DNA from: Helicobacter fennelliae
GTDB lineage: Bacteria > Campylobacterota > Campylobacteria > Campylobacterales > Helicobacteraceae
Assembly: GCF_900451005.1 (NCBI RefSeq)
Contig: NZ_UGIB01000001.1
Span: 744,001-808,000, forward strand
Length of the DNA: 64,000 bases
Direction: 5' to 3'
Each line of letters begins with the position of its first letter. Within the stretch, counting starts at the first letter, position 1. The position numbers and the translations under genes are program-made. This document shows, one piece after another, positions 26,197 through 34,958 of this stretch. The notes below the pieces were generated by a model, which was not told where the DNA came from, did not search any database, and worked only from the letters and a program-made list of their open reading frames with translations.

Positions 26197-27281
26197 TCTG
26201 GATTAGTCCCCGCACCACAAGATTCAAAAATAGATAAACCTGTATTGCAAGATTCTATGGCATTCAAAGGATTTTCTACTCTAAAGCCCTTTTGTGTTTT
26301 TTGCAAGGTTAGCTCACATATTTTTTCTACATTATGTCCATCTTTGATTTTTAATCGCAAAATGGCTTCTTTTGGGGAAAGTATCTTTAGGGATAATATT
26401 CTATCATCTTTGCGTATTTCACAAGTGGCATATTTATACAAAGATTCATATTCAGCCAAGCAACCTTCATTATTGCAATCCAAAAAGCGGAAAATTTGTT
26501 GCCTACTTTTTGATAAATCTATGTTTTGTGAATCTACATTTTCAGAAAAATTATATGTGCCACTCCATTCTTGCACTTCCTTTTTATACATATCTCCCCA
26601 CTCAAATATCGTTTGGTTGCCACACATTGTGCTACAAAAAGAATCAGGCGAATCAAAGGCTTTCTCATCTCTTGTAAATACAATGCCTTGTGGATTTTTC
26701 TTGATATAGATTTTACAATTTATAAAATCCTCATCATCGAAATAGGCTATGGCTTCTTGTTGTGATTTTATCTGCAACTTCAAACTTATATCACATTGGT
26801 GCATATCATTAAACTCACTTTTGTGTAGCAAGGCAAAGTATGAGGCTTCACAAGTATTATTTTTACATTTTTGTATTGTAAAACTCCCTGTATAAAGATT
26901 TTCTTGTAAGCTATAAGTTCCAAGCCACGCATTGCTTGTATGTGGCGTGTAGCTTTGTAGTTCTTTGATTCTACTCTGTAAAGATTCTTTTAGGCATTCT
27001 TTAGATTCGCACCTCTCTCGTGTCTTAAGCCAAGATTTTTGAGAATCTAATAATGCTTTTTTGGCATTCTTATCAAGCTTTGCCTTTGTGTCTTGGTAGC
27101 TTTGAGAGATTTGCCTATCTAGATTCTGTAATTCCCCGCTAGAATCTTCACATATCATCTTTTCTACTTTTGTAGTAGCCTTAGCACAATCAAAGCTAGG
27201 CTTTGCTTCTTGTGGGCTTTGGGCATTGACACTAATACTTAACATTAAGAAAACCCCTAAGACTATTAGAATTTTTTGCAT
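26166..27281 (-). CDS. LprI-domain protein with extra C-terminal domain
   Basis: 371 residues from ATG 27281, chosen because TAGGAGG lies directly upstream; the open frame before it is a repeated spacer. Signal peptide about 1-20 (MQKILIVLGVFLMLSISVNA). An LprI (DUF1311) domain follows: AKPSFDCAKATTKVEKMICE, then SGELQNLDRQISQSYQDTKA and a Cys pair (RCESKECLK). Two further Cys-rich beta repeats (WLGTYSLQENLYTGSF and WSGTYNFSENVDS) fill the rest. LprI proteins can inhibit lysozyme; next to a GH24-like fragment this suggests immunity. Its first 90 residues or so match four neighbours almost exactly. Confidence 0.65.
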   Translation of the reverse strand: MQKILIVLGVFLMLSISVNAQSPQEAKPSFDCAKATTKVEKMICEDSSGELQNLDRQISQSYQDTKAKLDKNAKKALLDSQKSWLKTRERCESKECLKESLQSRIKELQSYTPHTSNAWLGTYSLQENLYTGSFTIQKCKNNTCEASYFALLHKSEFNDMHQCDISLKLQIKSQQEAIAYFDDEDFINCKIYIKKNPQGIVFTRDEKAFDSPDSFCSTMCGNQTIFEWGDMYKKEVQEWSGTYNFSENVDSQNIDLSKSRQQIFRFLDCNNEGCLAEYESLYKYATCEIRKDDRILSLKILSPKEAILRLKIKDGHNVEKICELTLQKTQKGFRVENPLNAIESCNTGLSIFESCGAGTNPDWTMEFIKEQ

Positions 27282-27294
27282 AAAACCTCCTAGT

Positions 27295-27360
27295 TTATCT
27301 CTCCATATCGGATATATATTCAAACTCCTCATAACTTAAATTCGTTGTTTTGATTGGCAT
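27295..27360 (-). repeat. LprI-spacer repeat copy 1 with 21-codon frame
   Basis: A spacer between tandem LprI genes, repeated at 34058-34123 and 34893-34958. Each copy encodes the same short peptide (MPIKTTNLSYEEF..., 21 residues) that starts right after the preceding stop and ends just before the next ribosome site. It could be a leader peptide or only duplicated spacer. Confidence 0.5.
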
Positions 27361-28185
27361 TTAGTTTCCTAATAATTTATTTTTGTTATTTTTAACGACT
27401 AAAGAAATATCATCAATGATATTTTCCATATATTCCACTTCATATTCGCAGTTAATTCGAAAACAAATAGAAATATGATTCAAATCCCTTAAATCCTTTG
27501 AAATATCATATTCATAGTTTATATACAAATTATATCGATGAATACGCTCACAGTAACCTGTATAAAAATTTATAATTCGCTCCTTATCTTCATCTTGGAA
27601 AAATTGATTATAAAGATTGTATTTTTGCAACCCTCTAATATAAAACATATCTTTGACCCTAAGAGGCAATAAACCACCGTATATTTTATTTTTTAATTTT
27701 TGATTCAGTGTTTCTTGATTAATTGTGCTGTAAGCTAAGAGGGCTATGGCAGTAAGATAATTTCGCTTGATACATCTTGTTTCTAATTCTACTCCACTAA
27801 ATTGATTATGCAACTCATAAGGTGGAGTGCTTAAAGGCACTTCCTTTTGTGCCTCTTCTTGGGCTTCTGTATCTACAGCCAAATAAGGGCATATTTGTCT
27901 ATCTCTATATGTCATCATAAATATATTAAATGCTTTTAGGTTCTCTCTTGTCTCCCACCCTTGTTTTGTGTCCTTTGGGATACTCTTTAGGATTGAAAAA
28001 TAGAGTTTAGAATATAGCCTATCCAAATTCTGTAATTCCCCACTAGAATCTTCACATATCATCTTTTCTACTTTTGTAGTAGCCTTAGCACAATCAAAGC
28101 TAGGTTTTGCTTCTTTTGCACTTTCTGCATAAGCTAAATTCACACATAGGCTTAACATTGTGAAAATTATCATAGAGTATTTCAT
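27361..28185 (-). CDS. LprI-domain secreted protein
   Basis: 274 residues, signal peptide about 1-20 (MKYSMIIFTMLSLCVNLAYA), then the LprI motif AKPSFDCAKATTKVEKMICE and SGELQNLDRLYSKLYFSILK. The remainder is helical with scattered Cys (ETRCIKRNY, ISICFRINCEYEVE) and an ending KNKLLGN like 34124-34879. It starts 22 bases after the end of the vgrG chimera with an intervening segment identical to that at 35764-35785. Candidate periplasmic lysozyme-inhibitor immunity protein by family and neighbourhood. Confidence 0.65.
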   Translation of the reverse strand: MKYSMIIFTMLSLCVNLAYAESAKEAKPSFDCAKATTKVEKMICEDSSGELQNLDRLYSKLYFSILKSIPKDTKQGWETRENLKAFNIFMMTYRDRQICPYLAVDTEAQEEAQKEVPLSTPPYELHNQFSGVELETRCIKRNYLTAIALLAYSTINQETLNQKLKNKIYGGLLPLRVKDMFYIRGLQKYNLYNQFFQDEDKERIINFYTGYCERIHRYNLYINYEYDISKDLRDLNHISICFRINCEYEVEYMENIIDDISLVVKNNKNKLLGN

Positions 28186-28207
28186 AGAGTTTTCCTTATT
28201 TGCAATT

Positions 28208-29410
28208 TCACTCCGCCTTTATCTCCCCACCTTTAACTATAAGTCCTTTAGAATCTATGACTACTTCTACTCCACCAGCTTTAATAATAACACAATCTCC
28301 CTTAGCAGTAATAGAAGTATCTCCTACTTGGTGAATTATAGTGTTACCAGCTTGTATGGCACAATCAGATTTTAATTCCAATGTAGCATTGTCTGCTTGA
28401 AGTGAATATTGTTCTTCTATATTATCTTGCATAGATTTTGCATTAGTAGATAAGTTTTCTTTAACATTAGTAGAGTAATTTTCATAAACATTAATAAACA
28501 TTTCTTTTTCTACATTCTTCGTTAAACTCCCCTCTATATGTGTTTGCACTTCTCCTTTAATCTCTTCGTGTTTATCTCCCTTTATCTCTTCTTTTACACT
28601 TCCCCCTATCTCCACCTCCTTATCCTCTCCTACATACTCACTACTATCCTTAGCTACTCTAAGTTTATTACTTGCTCCTACATTTAAAGTATGACTTAAT
28701 CCTACAATGGTATCTTTAGATAAAGCCACATTTGTATTATATTCTCCTCCAATACTTACAATCTTTGCTAAATCTATGGTTTGCGTATGAATCTTTTTAA
28801 TCCTTTCATTATATGCTCCCTCTACTATGGAATCTTTATTATTCTGTATCTTTTGAGTGAAGTTATGTTTAATGAGTTCTTCATAATCTCTTTGTGCTTG
28901 AAGATAGATTTGTTCTTTCTCTTTTATATTAGAGAGCGTGATTTCATTTAATCCAGATTCTACTATAGAAGAGTTTGTATCCTCTGTCTCTTTTGTATTA
29001 TTAAGAGTTCTTGCACTTAAACTTGTTTGATGAGCATTTAAAGGCAAAGGAGGCAAGGCAGGATTACTTTGGTTATACAGACTAGCACTGATATAAGGCT
29101 TATCTATATCCTCATCAAAGAAACTTACAATCACTTCATCTCCCACTCTTGGAGTATGATACAAACCTGAACTTATACTTGCAATAGGAGAGCTTACTCT
29201 AAGATAAGGAGAGTAATGATAAGAGTAGGCTTTCATTTGTGAATTGTTACTATCCACATCATTGTTTGTTGTGTGATTTTCTTGTGAGTGTATATTCTCC
29301 TCTGTCTGTGTTGTATTGCTTTCTTGTGTATTTCCTAGTGAGCTTTGTGCTATATTATTTGAATTATCTTTATAAATCTTATAAATCTTATTATTTGATT
29401 TGAGGCGTTG
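28208..29410 (-). pseudogene. vgrG fragment fused to effector linker (needle variant 4)
   Basis: Open from a TAA at 29411 to 28208 without an ATG; only a GTG at 29257 could start it. The first 30 codons (NKIYKIYKDNSNNIAQSSLG) belong to the linker of an amidase-type effector (NKLYKMYKDTSNNIAQSSLG at 23064-25026). They join in frame, at NTQESN/TTQTEEN, to the middle of VgrG (YLRVSSPIASISSGLY, VGDEVIVSFFDEDID). It ends in a distinct needle segment (EGSLTKNVEKEMFINVYENY) and the common VgrG tail. It lacks the gp27-like hub. A recombination product. Confidence 0.75.
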
Positions 29411-29438
29411 TTAGATTCTAAGAATCTCTGTTGTGCGA

Positions 29439-30053
29439 CTAACCCACCACTTTAACAATCCACACAATAAACACTAATATGAATGCTATACAACAAACAG
29501 CATACATATATTTATCATATTGCGTAGGGAAATGTATGGAGTTATCTTGCTTTAATAATTGCTTTTGCTTCTCTAAAGAGTGCTGTGTAAAGCCAAACAC
29601 ACAACACGCAATCTTATAATGGTATTTTGTTCTAAATGCTATGTATTTTCTATGAAAATATGATATGTCCTTTATCTTTATAATCCCTTGCATAAACTCC
29701 ACTTTATCCCAACCCTCCTCCATAGCCCAAACCTCAAGTGCATCATAAAAAAGCGGAGTCTTCATACAATACAAAGCTACAATGGGGAATAATCTCTCTA
29801 AGTCTTTTTGAATAAAATCGCTCTTTATAGTCTTAATCTCTCTTGCCACTTGTTTATATTTTCGTCTCACTCTAAAAAGTGCAAAGCATTCCTCTTTGCC
29901 GACTAAATAGGCATATTCTGGAAAGAATCCATTTTTATAAAATTCTAGATCGTACTCTATATGGCCTAATATTTCAGCATAAGAAGTATAATAGTTAAAA
30001 ATCCTACTTAAAATATAGCAAATTTCTAATTCTTGTTGTGATAATCTAATCAA
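29439..30053 (-). CDS. Membrane protein, probable immunity to the 30046-32859 effector
   Basis: 204 residues, helical, Tyr-rich, with one strong C-terminal membrane span (about 181-203, MYAVCCIAFILVFIVWIVKVV) and a weaker hydrophobic stretch around 150. It overlaps the end of the GH24/glycine-zipper effector by eight bases, so it is the natural immunity partner. Membrane anchoring suits protection against a toxin acting at the inner membrane. Family not recognised. Confidence 0.6.
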   Translation of the reverse strand: MIRLSQQELEICYILSRIFNYYTSYAEILGHIEYDLEFYKNGFFPEYAYLVGKEECFALFRVRRKYKQVAREIKTIKSDFIQKDLERLFPIVALYCMKTPLFYDALEVWAMEEGWDKVEFMQGIIKIKDISYFHRKYIAFRTKYHYKIACCVFGFTQHSLEKQKQLLKQDNSIHFPTQYDKYMYAVCCIAFILVFIVWIVKVVG

Positions 30054-32859
30054 GATTATATTCCTTTAGTAACACATTAATTTCATCATCAAACCATTCA
30101 TTTACGATTTTATCCCCTAAATATCCCCCACCACCCACACCCAAACCACCACCCACAAACCCACCTCCAATAGTTGCACTATGTGAAATTATAACTCTAG
30201 CCTTATTTTCACTTACATACAAATCATATATCAAATAACCTATGCTAAAAACAATAATTCCCCTAGCAAAATTCTTAACCATTGATATTTTAGCATTGAC
30301 TTTTTCATTAGATTTCCCAGAAGATTTAATAATTTCTTCAAATACTTTTGTTTGTTCCTGTTTTGTAAGTTGCTCAAAAGGTTTATTGTAACTTAAATCT
30401 TTTATTTTTTTCTCTATCATTTCTTCAAAGGTTTTACCCCTGCTTTTTATTCTCTCTGCACGGACTCTACCCCAAGTAGTGCTTTTAGCACGCATATCAT
30501 TCATTATTTCATTGCGAAATTTATTGGCATCTTGAGCTAATTGTTTTGCTAAAATCTTGCGTTTATGTATGTCTTGTTCTTTTTCTACTTCTTTCAATAA
30601 TTGATTAGACATTTCTTTAATGCTTTTGTTATAGCTTTCTCTTACATAGGCGTTTTGAAATGCCTCTTTAGCAAAAAATGCCACTTCAGCTTCAATAAGA
30701 TATAATTCATCTTTTAATATTACAAACCAATCCTTTTCTCTACTCCCCTCATAAGCTAAGCTATCAAGACTAGCTAAATATTCCTTTCTTGCGTTTATTA
30801 TTTGAGATTCAAATTCTTGTGCAGAAACTTTCTTTGTAAAAGTATAATTCCCACCCTTTTTGTCGGCAGAGCTTAGAGATACTACCGCTACATTACCTTT
30901 AGTGTGAATTTCACTTGTGCTAAAATCATTACTTAGATTCTGTGTTGCTATAATGAGCTTGGTTGTTCTTTTAAAAAAGTTTGAGTCCTCATCTTGTATG
31001 AGGTCAAAGCTGAAATTTACACGATAAGTATCATCTGTGTTTTTTTGGATAGAAGTATTCTCATATATTATTCTATTTTCACAATTATGTAGATAGAGGG
31101 TATAATCCTCTGCTATATCAAGATTCTTTCCATTTTTATCTAAAAGTGTAAGGTTATTGATTGTTAGAGCAAAGTTACCATTGTGGGAAGTGGGTAGTTC
31201 TTTATTATCTTGCAATTTTAGCTGAATATCTAGTATTTGTGAATGAGATTCTTTTAAGATTTTATATTTATTTTCTTTAGCAAAATTATAGAGTTCTATA
31301 ACTTCCTCTCTATTCTGCCCTAATGCCACTCTTAGCACCCCTTCATTTTTAGAGATGTAATATATAATACCATTATGTATAACTTCATAAAGATTTGAAT
31401 CTTTAGTCGTTAGAGTTAATTCAGAATCTGTTTTTAATGCTGTGATTTTTGGATTCTCTGTGCTTTCTTCTTGATTTTCATCATATTGGAGGTAATGGAT
31501 TTCACATTTATCTAAGAGAAGTTTAGAACAATCTAACTTGGCATTTTTACCAACCACTAGTGTAAGAAATGTATTTTCTGGTTGAATGATTTGGATAGGC
31601 AAAGGAGTAGCTTTAGGATAAAGGATTAAAATTTGTGTGGGATTTTCGTTTGTGCTTTGGGCTGGATTTGCTTGTGCGGTAGAATCTTGTGTAGTGGGTT
31701 GTGGTTGCTTAGAGTTATTAGAGAATCTTTGGCTTAAGATTTTATTGATACTTGCGACATTGTCAAGTTTATGAGCTCCTAATACTCCATAAAAGCTTTG
31801 GATACAATAGATATTCTCTAGACTAAAAGTTTTTTGTGTGAGGGTGTTTAGGTAGTCAAGATAGGGGGAGAGGATGTTGTCTTTGTCTGGAGTAATTCCT
31901 TGTATATTACTAAAGTTTTCAGTAAGATTATTTGTTTTTGCATCGGCATTATAAAATTCTTGCCAAGTTTGATTTTTATCTTTTTTAGCATAAAGCAACT
32001 TGTCTTCATAATTTACAATCCAATCTAAATATGTTTGATTCAAACTCTCTTTAAAATTTTTAATAAAATTATCGTTATAGTTTTTTAGTATAAATCTAGG
32101 TTTATATTTGAAATTTAATATTTTAAAGATTCCTATTGCAGTCTTAAAAGCATTGTTACCATTGTATTCAAATCCAAAAAGTTGAGATTCCCAAAATCGT
32201 CTTTTAGCTATGCCAAATTTAGCATTATCATTGTTTAAAAGAAAATTCACTCCATATCGTAAGGTAAAAAATGACAAGAAACGATTATCCTTATCTTTGT
32301 TGCATATATCAAAGAAATATTTCCTAGAATCATTTCCGACATTAAAAGCATAAGATAAAATTCCTGCATATTCATTAGTTTCTTTATCCATTTTTAAAGT
32401 TTTATCATTGATCCTAGAAGTATAGTCAAATATAGAATCAGATGCTATTTTTTTGATTTTTATAGCCTGTTCTTTATTTAGTTTAAAACTACTTTGTCCG
32501 GTATATTTTTTTAATAAATCATTAAGCTGTGTGCGTATGGTGCTTATATTATCATTTGTTACAATTTGTTTTGTAATATTATAAAACTCATCAATCTTAG
32601 CTTTATTAGCTTTATTATCTAAAGCTTCTATATCTTCTTTAGTTTTTAAATCTTTTACACTCCCAAATAATCCCAATTCATTTAACACAGCAATTAGCCA
32701 ATTCCTCTCTTGCAAATTAATGCCATAACCTATGGTTAAATACCCGCTATCATCTTCTTTTGCTTTGTCGTTATAGGGAAGTTTTCTAAAGCCTTCAACC
32801 ACCTTAAGCAATTCAAGGGTATCTTCCAAATACTTTGTATTTTTTGTTGTTTCAAACAT
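30046..32859 (-). CDS. T6SS effector: GH24 muramidase plus glycine-zipper tail
   Basis: 937 residues. The N-terminus is a GH24 (T4-lysozyme-like) muramidase: VVEGFRKLPYND then GYLTIGYGINL, giving Glu22, Asp31 and Thr42 in the T4 lysozyme E-D-T order. A middle part about 240-400 ends in a Gln/Asn/Pro/Thr-rich linker. Beta domains span about 400-690. A long charged helical region follows (ELYLIEAEVAFFAKEAFQNA onward). The C-terminus has a hydrophobic helix (ARGIIVFSIGYLIYDLY) and a glycine zipper (ATIGGGFVGGGLGVGGGGYL), as in membrane-inserting toxins. It probably combines cell-wall and membrane attack. Three LprI genes precede it and a membrane immunity gene overlaps its end. Confidence 0.7.
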   Translation of the reverse strand: MFETTKNTKYLEDTLELLKVVEGFRKLPYNDKAKEDDSGYLTIGYGINLQERNWLIAVLNELGLFGSVKDLKTKEDIEALDNKANKAKIDEFYNITKQIVTNDNISTIRTQLNDLLKKYTGQSSFKLNKEQAIKIKKIASDSIFDYTSRINDKTLKMDKETNEYAGILSYAFNVGNDSRKYFFDICNKDKDNRFLSFFTLRYGVNFLLNNDNAKFGIAKRRFWESQLFGFEYNGNNAFKTAIGIFKILNFKYKPRFILKNYNDNFIKNFKESLNQTYLDWIVNYEDKLLYAKKDKNQTWQEFYNADAKTNNLTENFSNIQGITPDKDNILSPYLDYLNTLTQKTFSLENIYCIQSFYGVLGAHKLDNVASINKILSQRFSNNSKQPQPTTQDSTAQANPAQSTNENPTQILILYPKATPLPIQIIQPENTFLTLVVGKNAKLDCSKLLLDKCEIHYLQYDENQEESTENPKITALKTDSELTLTTKDSNLYEVIHNGIIYYISKNEGVLRVALGQNREEVIELYNFAKENKYKILKESHSQILDIQLKLQDNKELPTSHNGNFALTINNLTLLDKNGKNLDIAEDYTLYLHNCENRIIYENTSIQKNTDDTYRVNFSFDLIQDEDSNFFKRTTKLIIATQNLSNDFSTSEIHTKGNVAVVSLSSADKKGGNYTFTKKVSAQEFESQIINARKEYLASLDSLAYEGSREKDWFVILKDELYLIEAEVAFFAKEAFQNAYVRESYNKSIKEMSNQLLKEVEKEQDIHKRKILAKQLAQDANKFRNEIMNDMRAKSTTWGRVRAERIKSRGKTFEEMIEKKIKDLSYNKPFEQLTKQEQTKVFEEIIKSSGKSNEKVNAKISMVKNFARGIIVFSIGYLIYDLYVSENKARVIISHSATIGGGFVGGGLGVGGGGYLGDKIVNEWFDDEINVLLKEYNLD

Positions 32860-32880
32860 TTCAATCCTATAAATTTTATT

Positions 32881-34044
32881 TTAATAAGTGCATTTTAGCT
32901 CTCTTTTATTGCCCTCTAAGAGATAGATTCTCTTAGGATATTTTGTTGGTTTCTCTCCCCAAAAGCGATTGCTACTTAAACGAATATAATTTTTCCCTTG
33001 AAACTCCATAACACTATAAAACAATGCCGTAAATTGTGGGGCTATGTTTTGTTGTTCGCTCATTCTTGCATATTCTTTGTCATCAAAACTAAATTCTTCG
33101 CTTGCTTCAAACACTCTAAAGTTAAAGCGTCCTGATATTTTATTGCTAGGAAGTGCATAGGTATTAATAACAAATGAAATCCTCTCGCCTATTTCCATTT
33201 TGCTCCATAGATTCATAAAAGTATATTCTCCACTAAAATGCAAATCATCACCATAGATTCTATCACTTGCTTTTTCGTTGATTTGATTGCCTGTTAAGAC
33301 ATAAAGTGTTTGTGATGAATCCCCAGATACAAGCATTATTGTTTCCCTTTTCCCATCATTATCTATATCAAGTTTTTTGACATAAATTTGCGGCTCTATA
33401 TACGAGCCTCGATCATTGATAAACTTCTGCCTCTGCGTGAGTTTACCATAGGTGCAATATTTGTAATTATAATCAGAGCCTAGACAGAATCCTAGCGTAT
33501 AGAGCGGGTCATCAACTGAATATTGTATCTCTCGCCACTCATCTTGGTTATCTTTCCATTTTCTTGCATACTCACACAGCTCTTTATTGTTAGAATCTAG
33601 CACTTCGCCCAAAAGCTTAAGTAAGATTATGGTTCTTTTCTTATACATATTTTGAATAATACCTTTTTCATTACCGCCCATTCGCAGTATCAGTTCTTCA
33701 TCCTCCTCATTAAATAAATCCTTATAGATACTAGCTGCATTATTTGAATTAATGTTGTTTGCACTAGTAATAAATCTTCTTTGAGATTGCAAAAGATTAT
33801 CTAATCTTTGGTTTTTATCACTCAAGCTTGACTTTTTTAGCTCATTCCTTAACTGCGTATAGACTTCAGCCATATATCTATCTAGATTCTGTAATTCCCC
33901 ACTAGAATCTTCACATATTATCTTTTCTACTTTTGTGCTAGCCTTAGCACAATCAAAGCTAGGTTTTGCTTCTTGTGGGCTTTGGGCATTGACACTAATA
34001 CTTAACATTAAGAAAACCCCTAAGACTATTAGAATTTTTTGCAT
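32881..34044 (-). CDS. LprI-domain protein, long form
   Basis: 387 residues from ATG 34044 after TAGGAGG. Signal peptide about 1-20, then the LprI motif AKPSFDCAKASTKVEKIICE and SGELQNLDRYMAEVYTQL. From about residue 200 a beta-rich domain follows (EPQIYVKKLDIDNDGKRETI is FG-GAP/EF-hand-like, DxDxDG), suggesting calcium binding. It ends 21 bases before the GH24 effector start. Candidate periplasmic inhibitor of that enzyme; the calcium site is inferred from motif only. Confidence 0.6.
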   Translation of the reverse strand: MQKILIVLGVFLMLSISVNAQSPQEAKPSFDCAKASTKVEKIICEDSSGELQNLDRYMAEVYTQLRNELKKSSLSDKNQRLDNLLQSQRRFITSANNINSNNAASIYKDLFNEEDEELILRMGGNEKGIIQNMYKKRTIILLKLLGEVLDSNNKELCEYARKWKDNQDEWREIQYSVDDPLYTLGFCLGSDYNYKYCTYGKLTQRQKFINDRGSYIEPQIYVKKLDIDNDGKRETIMLVSGDSSQTLYVLTGNQINEKASDRIYGDDLHFSGEYTFMNLWSKMEIGERISFVINTYALPSNKISGRFNFRVFEASEEFSFDDKEYARMSEQQNIAPQFTALFYSVMEFQGKNYIRLSSNRFWGEKPTKYPKRIYLLEGNKRELKCTY

Positions 34045-34057
34045 AAAACCTCCTAGT

Positions 34058-34123
34058 TTATCTCTCCATATCGGATACATATTCAAACTCCTCATAACTT
34101 AAATTCGTTGTTTTGATTGGCAT
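34058..34123 (-). repeat. LprI-spacer repeat copy 2 with 21-codon frame
   Basis: Second copy of the spacer at 27295-27360; one base change replaces Ile by Val in the 21-residue frame. The ATG is the triplet immediately after the stop of the preceding LprI gene. Confidence 0.5.
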
Positions 34124-34879
34124 TTAGTTTCCTAATAATTTATTAAGTTTTTTATCTTTTTTAAAAGCTTGATATAGCTTGTCATAGTATATTTTGTATT
34201 TTTCCACTGCTTCATCAAATAAATCCTCATTTGCCTCATTAATCCGAACATCTACAAGAAAGTAATTCCACTGCATAATGCTGTAAGCCATAAAATCTAT
34301 AATAATGTCCTTGGTAGTGTTTTCAAAAAATTTACTAAATAGATTATAACTAGGCAAAAACTCTATGTCTGCCACATCATAGGCTCCATTAACATTTATA
34401 ATTGGGACAATAAAATCTTCCATTTTTTCATTAAAGCCCCATTTTTCTCTGTTGGCTTCTGTATCTATCATTTTAAACCCTAGAGTAGCAATAGCCTCTA
34501 AATAAGTTTGTTTTATGCAATAATTGAGATAATGTTGTTCAAAGTTTTCTTGTTGTCTTGCCTTAAGTGGTGCAACAAAATAGCAACTCCATATATTTCT
34601 ATGCTGCATAACGGATTTATTAAAATATTTTAGTTGTTCTCCCACCTCTTGCCCTTGTTTTGTGTCCTTCGGGATACTCTTTAGTATTGAAAAATAGAGT
34701 TTAGAATATAGCCTATCCAAATTCTGTAATTCCCCACTAGAATCTTCACATATCATCTTTTCTACTTTTGTAGTAGCCTTAGCACAATCAAAGCTAGGTT
34801 TTGCTTCTTGTGGGCTTTGGGCATTGGCACTAATGCTTAACATTAAGAAAACCCCTAAGACTATTAGAATTTTTTGCAT
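34124..34879 (-). CDS. LprI-domain secreted protein
   Basis: 251 residues from ATG 34879, with AGGAGG upstream. Signal peptide about 1-20, LprI motif AKPSFDCAKATTKVEKMICE, then SGELQNLDRLYSKLYFSILK and a helical remainder (CYFVAPLKARQQENFEQHYL) ending NKLLGN. The N-terminal third is nearly identical to the neighbouring LprI genes while the rest differs, so new specificities may be built on a fixed export-plus-LprI front. Candidate muramidase immunity protein. Confidence 0.65.
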   Translation of the reverse strand: MQKILIVLGVFLMLSISANAQSPQEAKPSFDCAKATTKVEKMICEDSSGELQNLDRLYSKLYFSILKSIPKDTKQGQEVGEQLKYFNKSVMQHRNIWSCYFVAPLKARQQENFEQHYLNYCIKQTYLEAIATLGFKMIDTEANREKWGFNEKMEDFIVPIINVNGAYDVADIEFLPSYNLFSKFFENTTKDIIIDFMAYSIMQWNYFLVDVRINEANEDLFDEAVEKYKIYYDKLYQAFKKDKKLNKLLGN

Positions 34880-34892
34880 AAAACCTCCTAGT

Positions 34893-34958
34893 TTATCTCT
34901 CCATATCGGATATATATTCAAACTCCTCATAACTTAAATTCGTTGTTTTGATTGGCAT
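34893..34958 (-). repeat. LprI-spacer repeat copy 3
   Basis: Third copy of the LprI spacer. Here the 3' end of the upstream LprI gene (34927-35763) extends into it in another frame, ending NANQNNEFKL, so the spacer has been captured by that gene. Confidence 0.5.

Noticed and set aside
30046-32859. Phage endolysin as an alternative to a T6SS effector for the GH24 protein
   Set aside because: 937 residues with linker, beta domains and membrane-inserting tail, and vgrG and immunity genes alongside; no holin, capsid or tail genes nearby.
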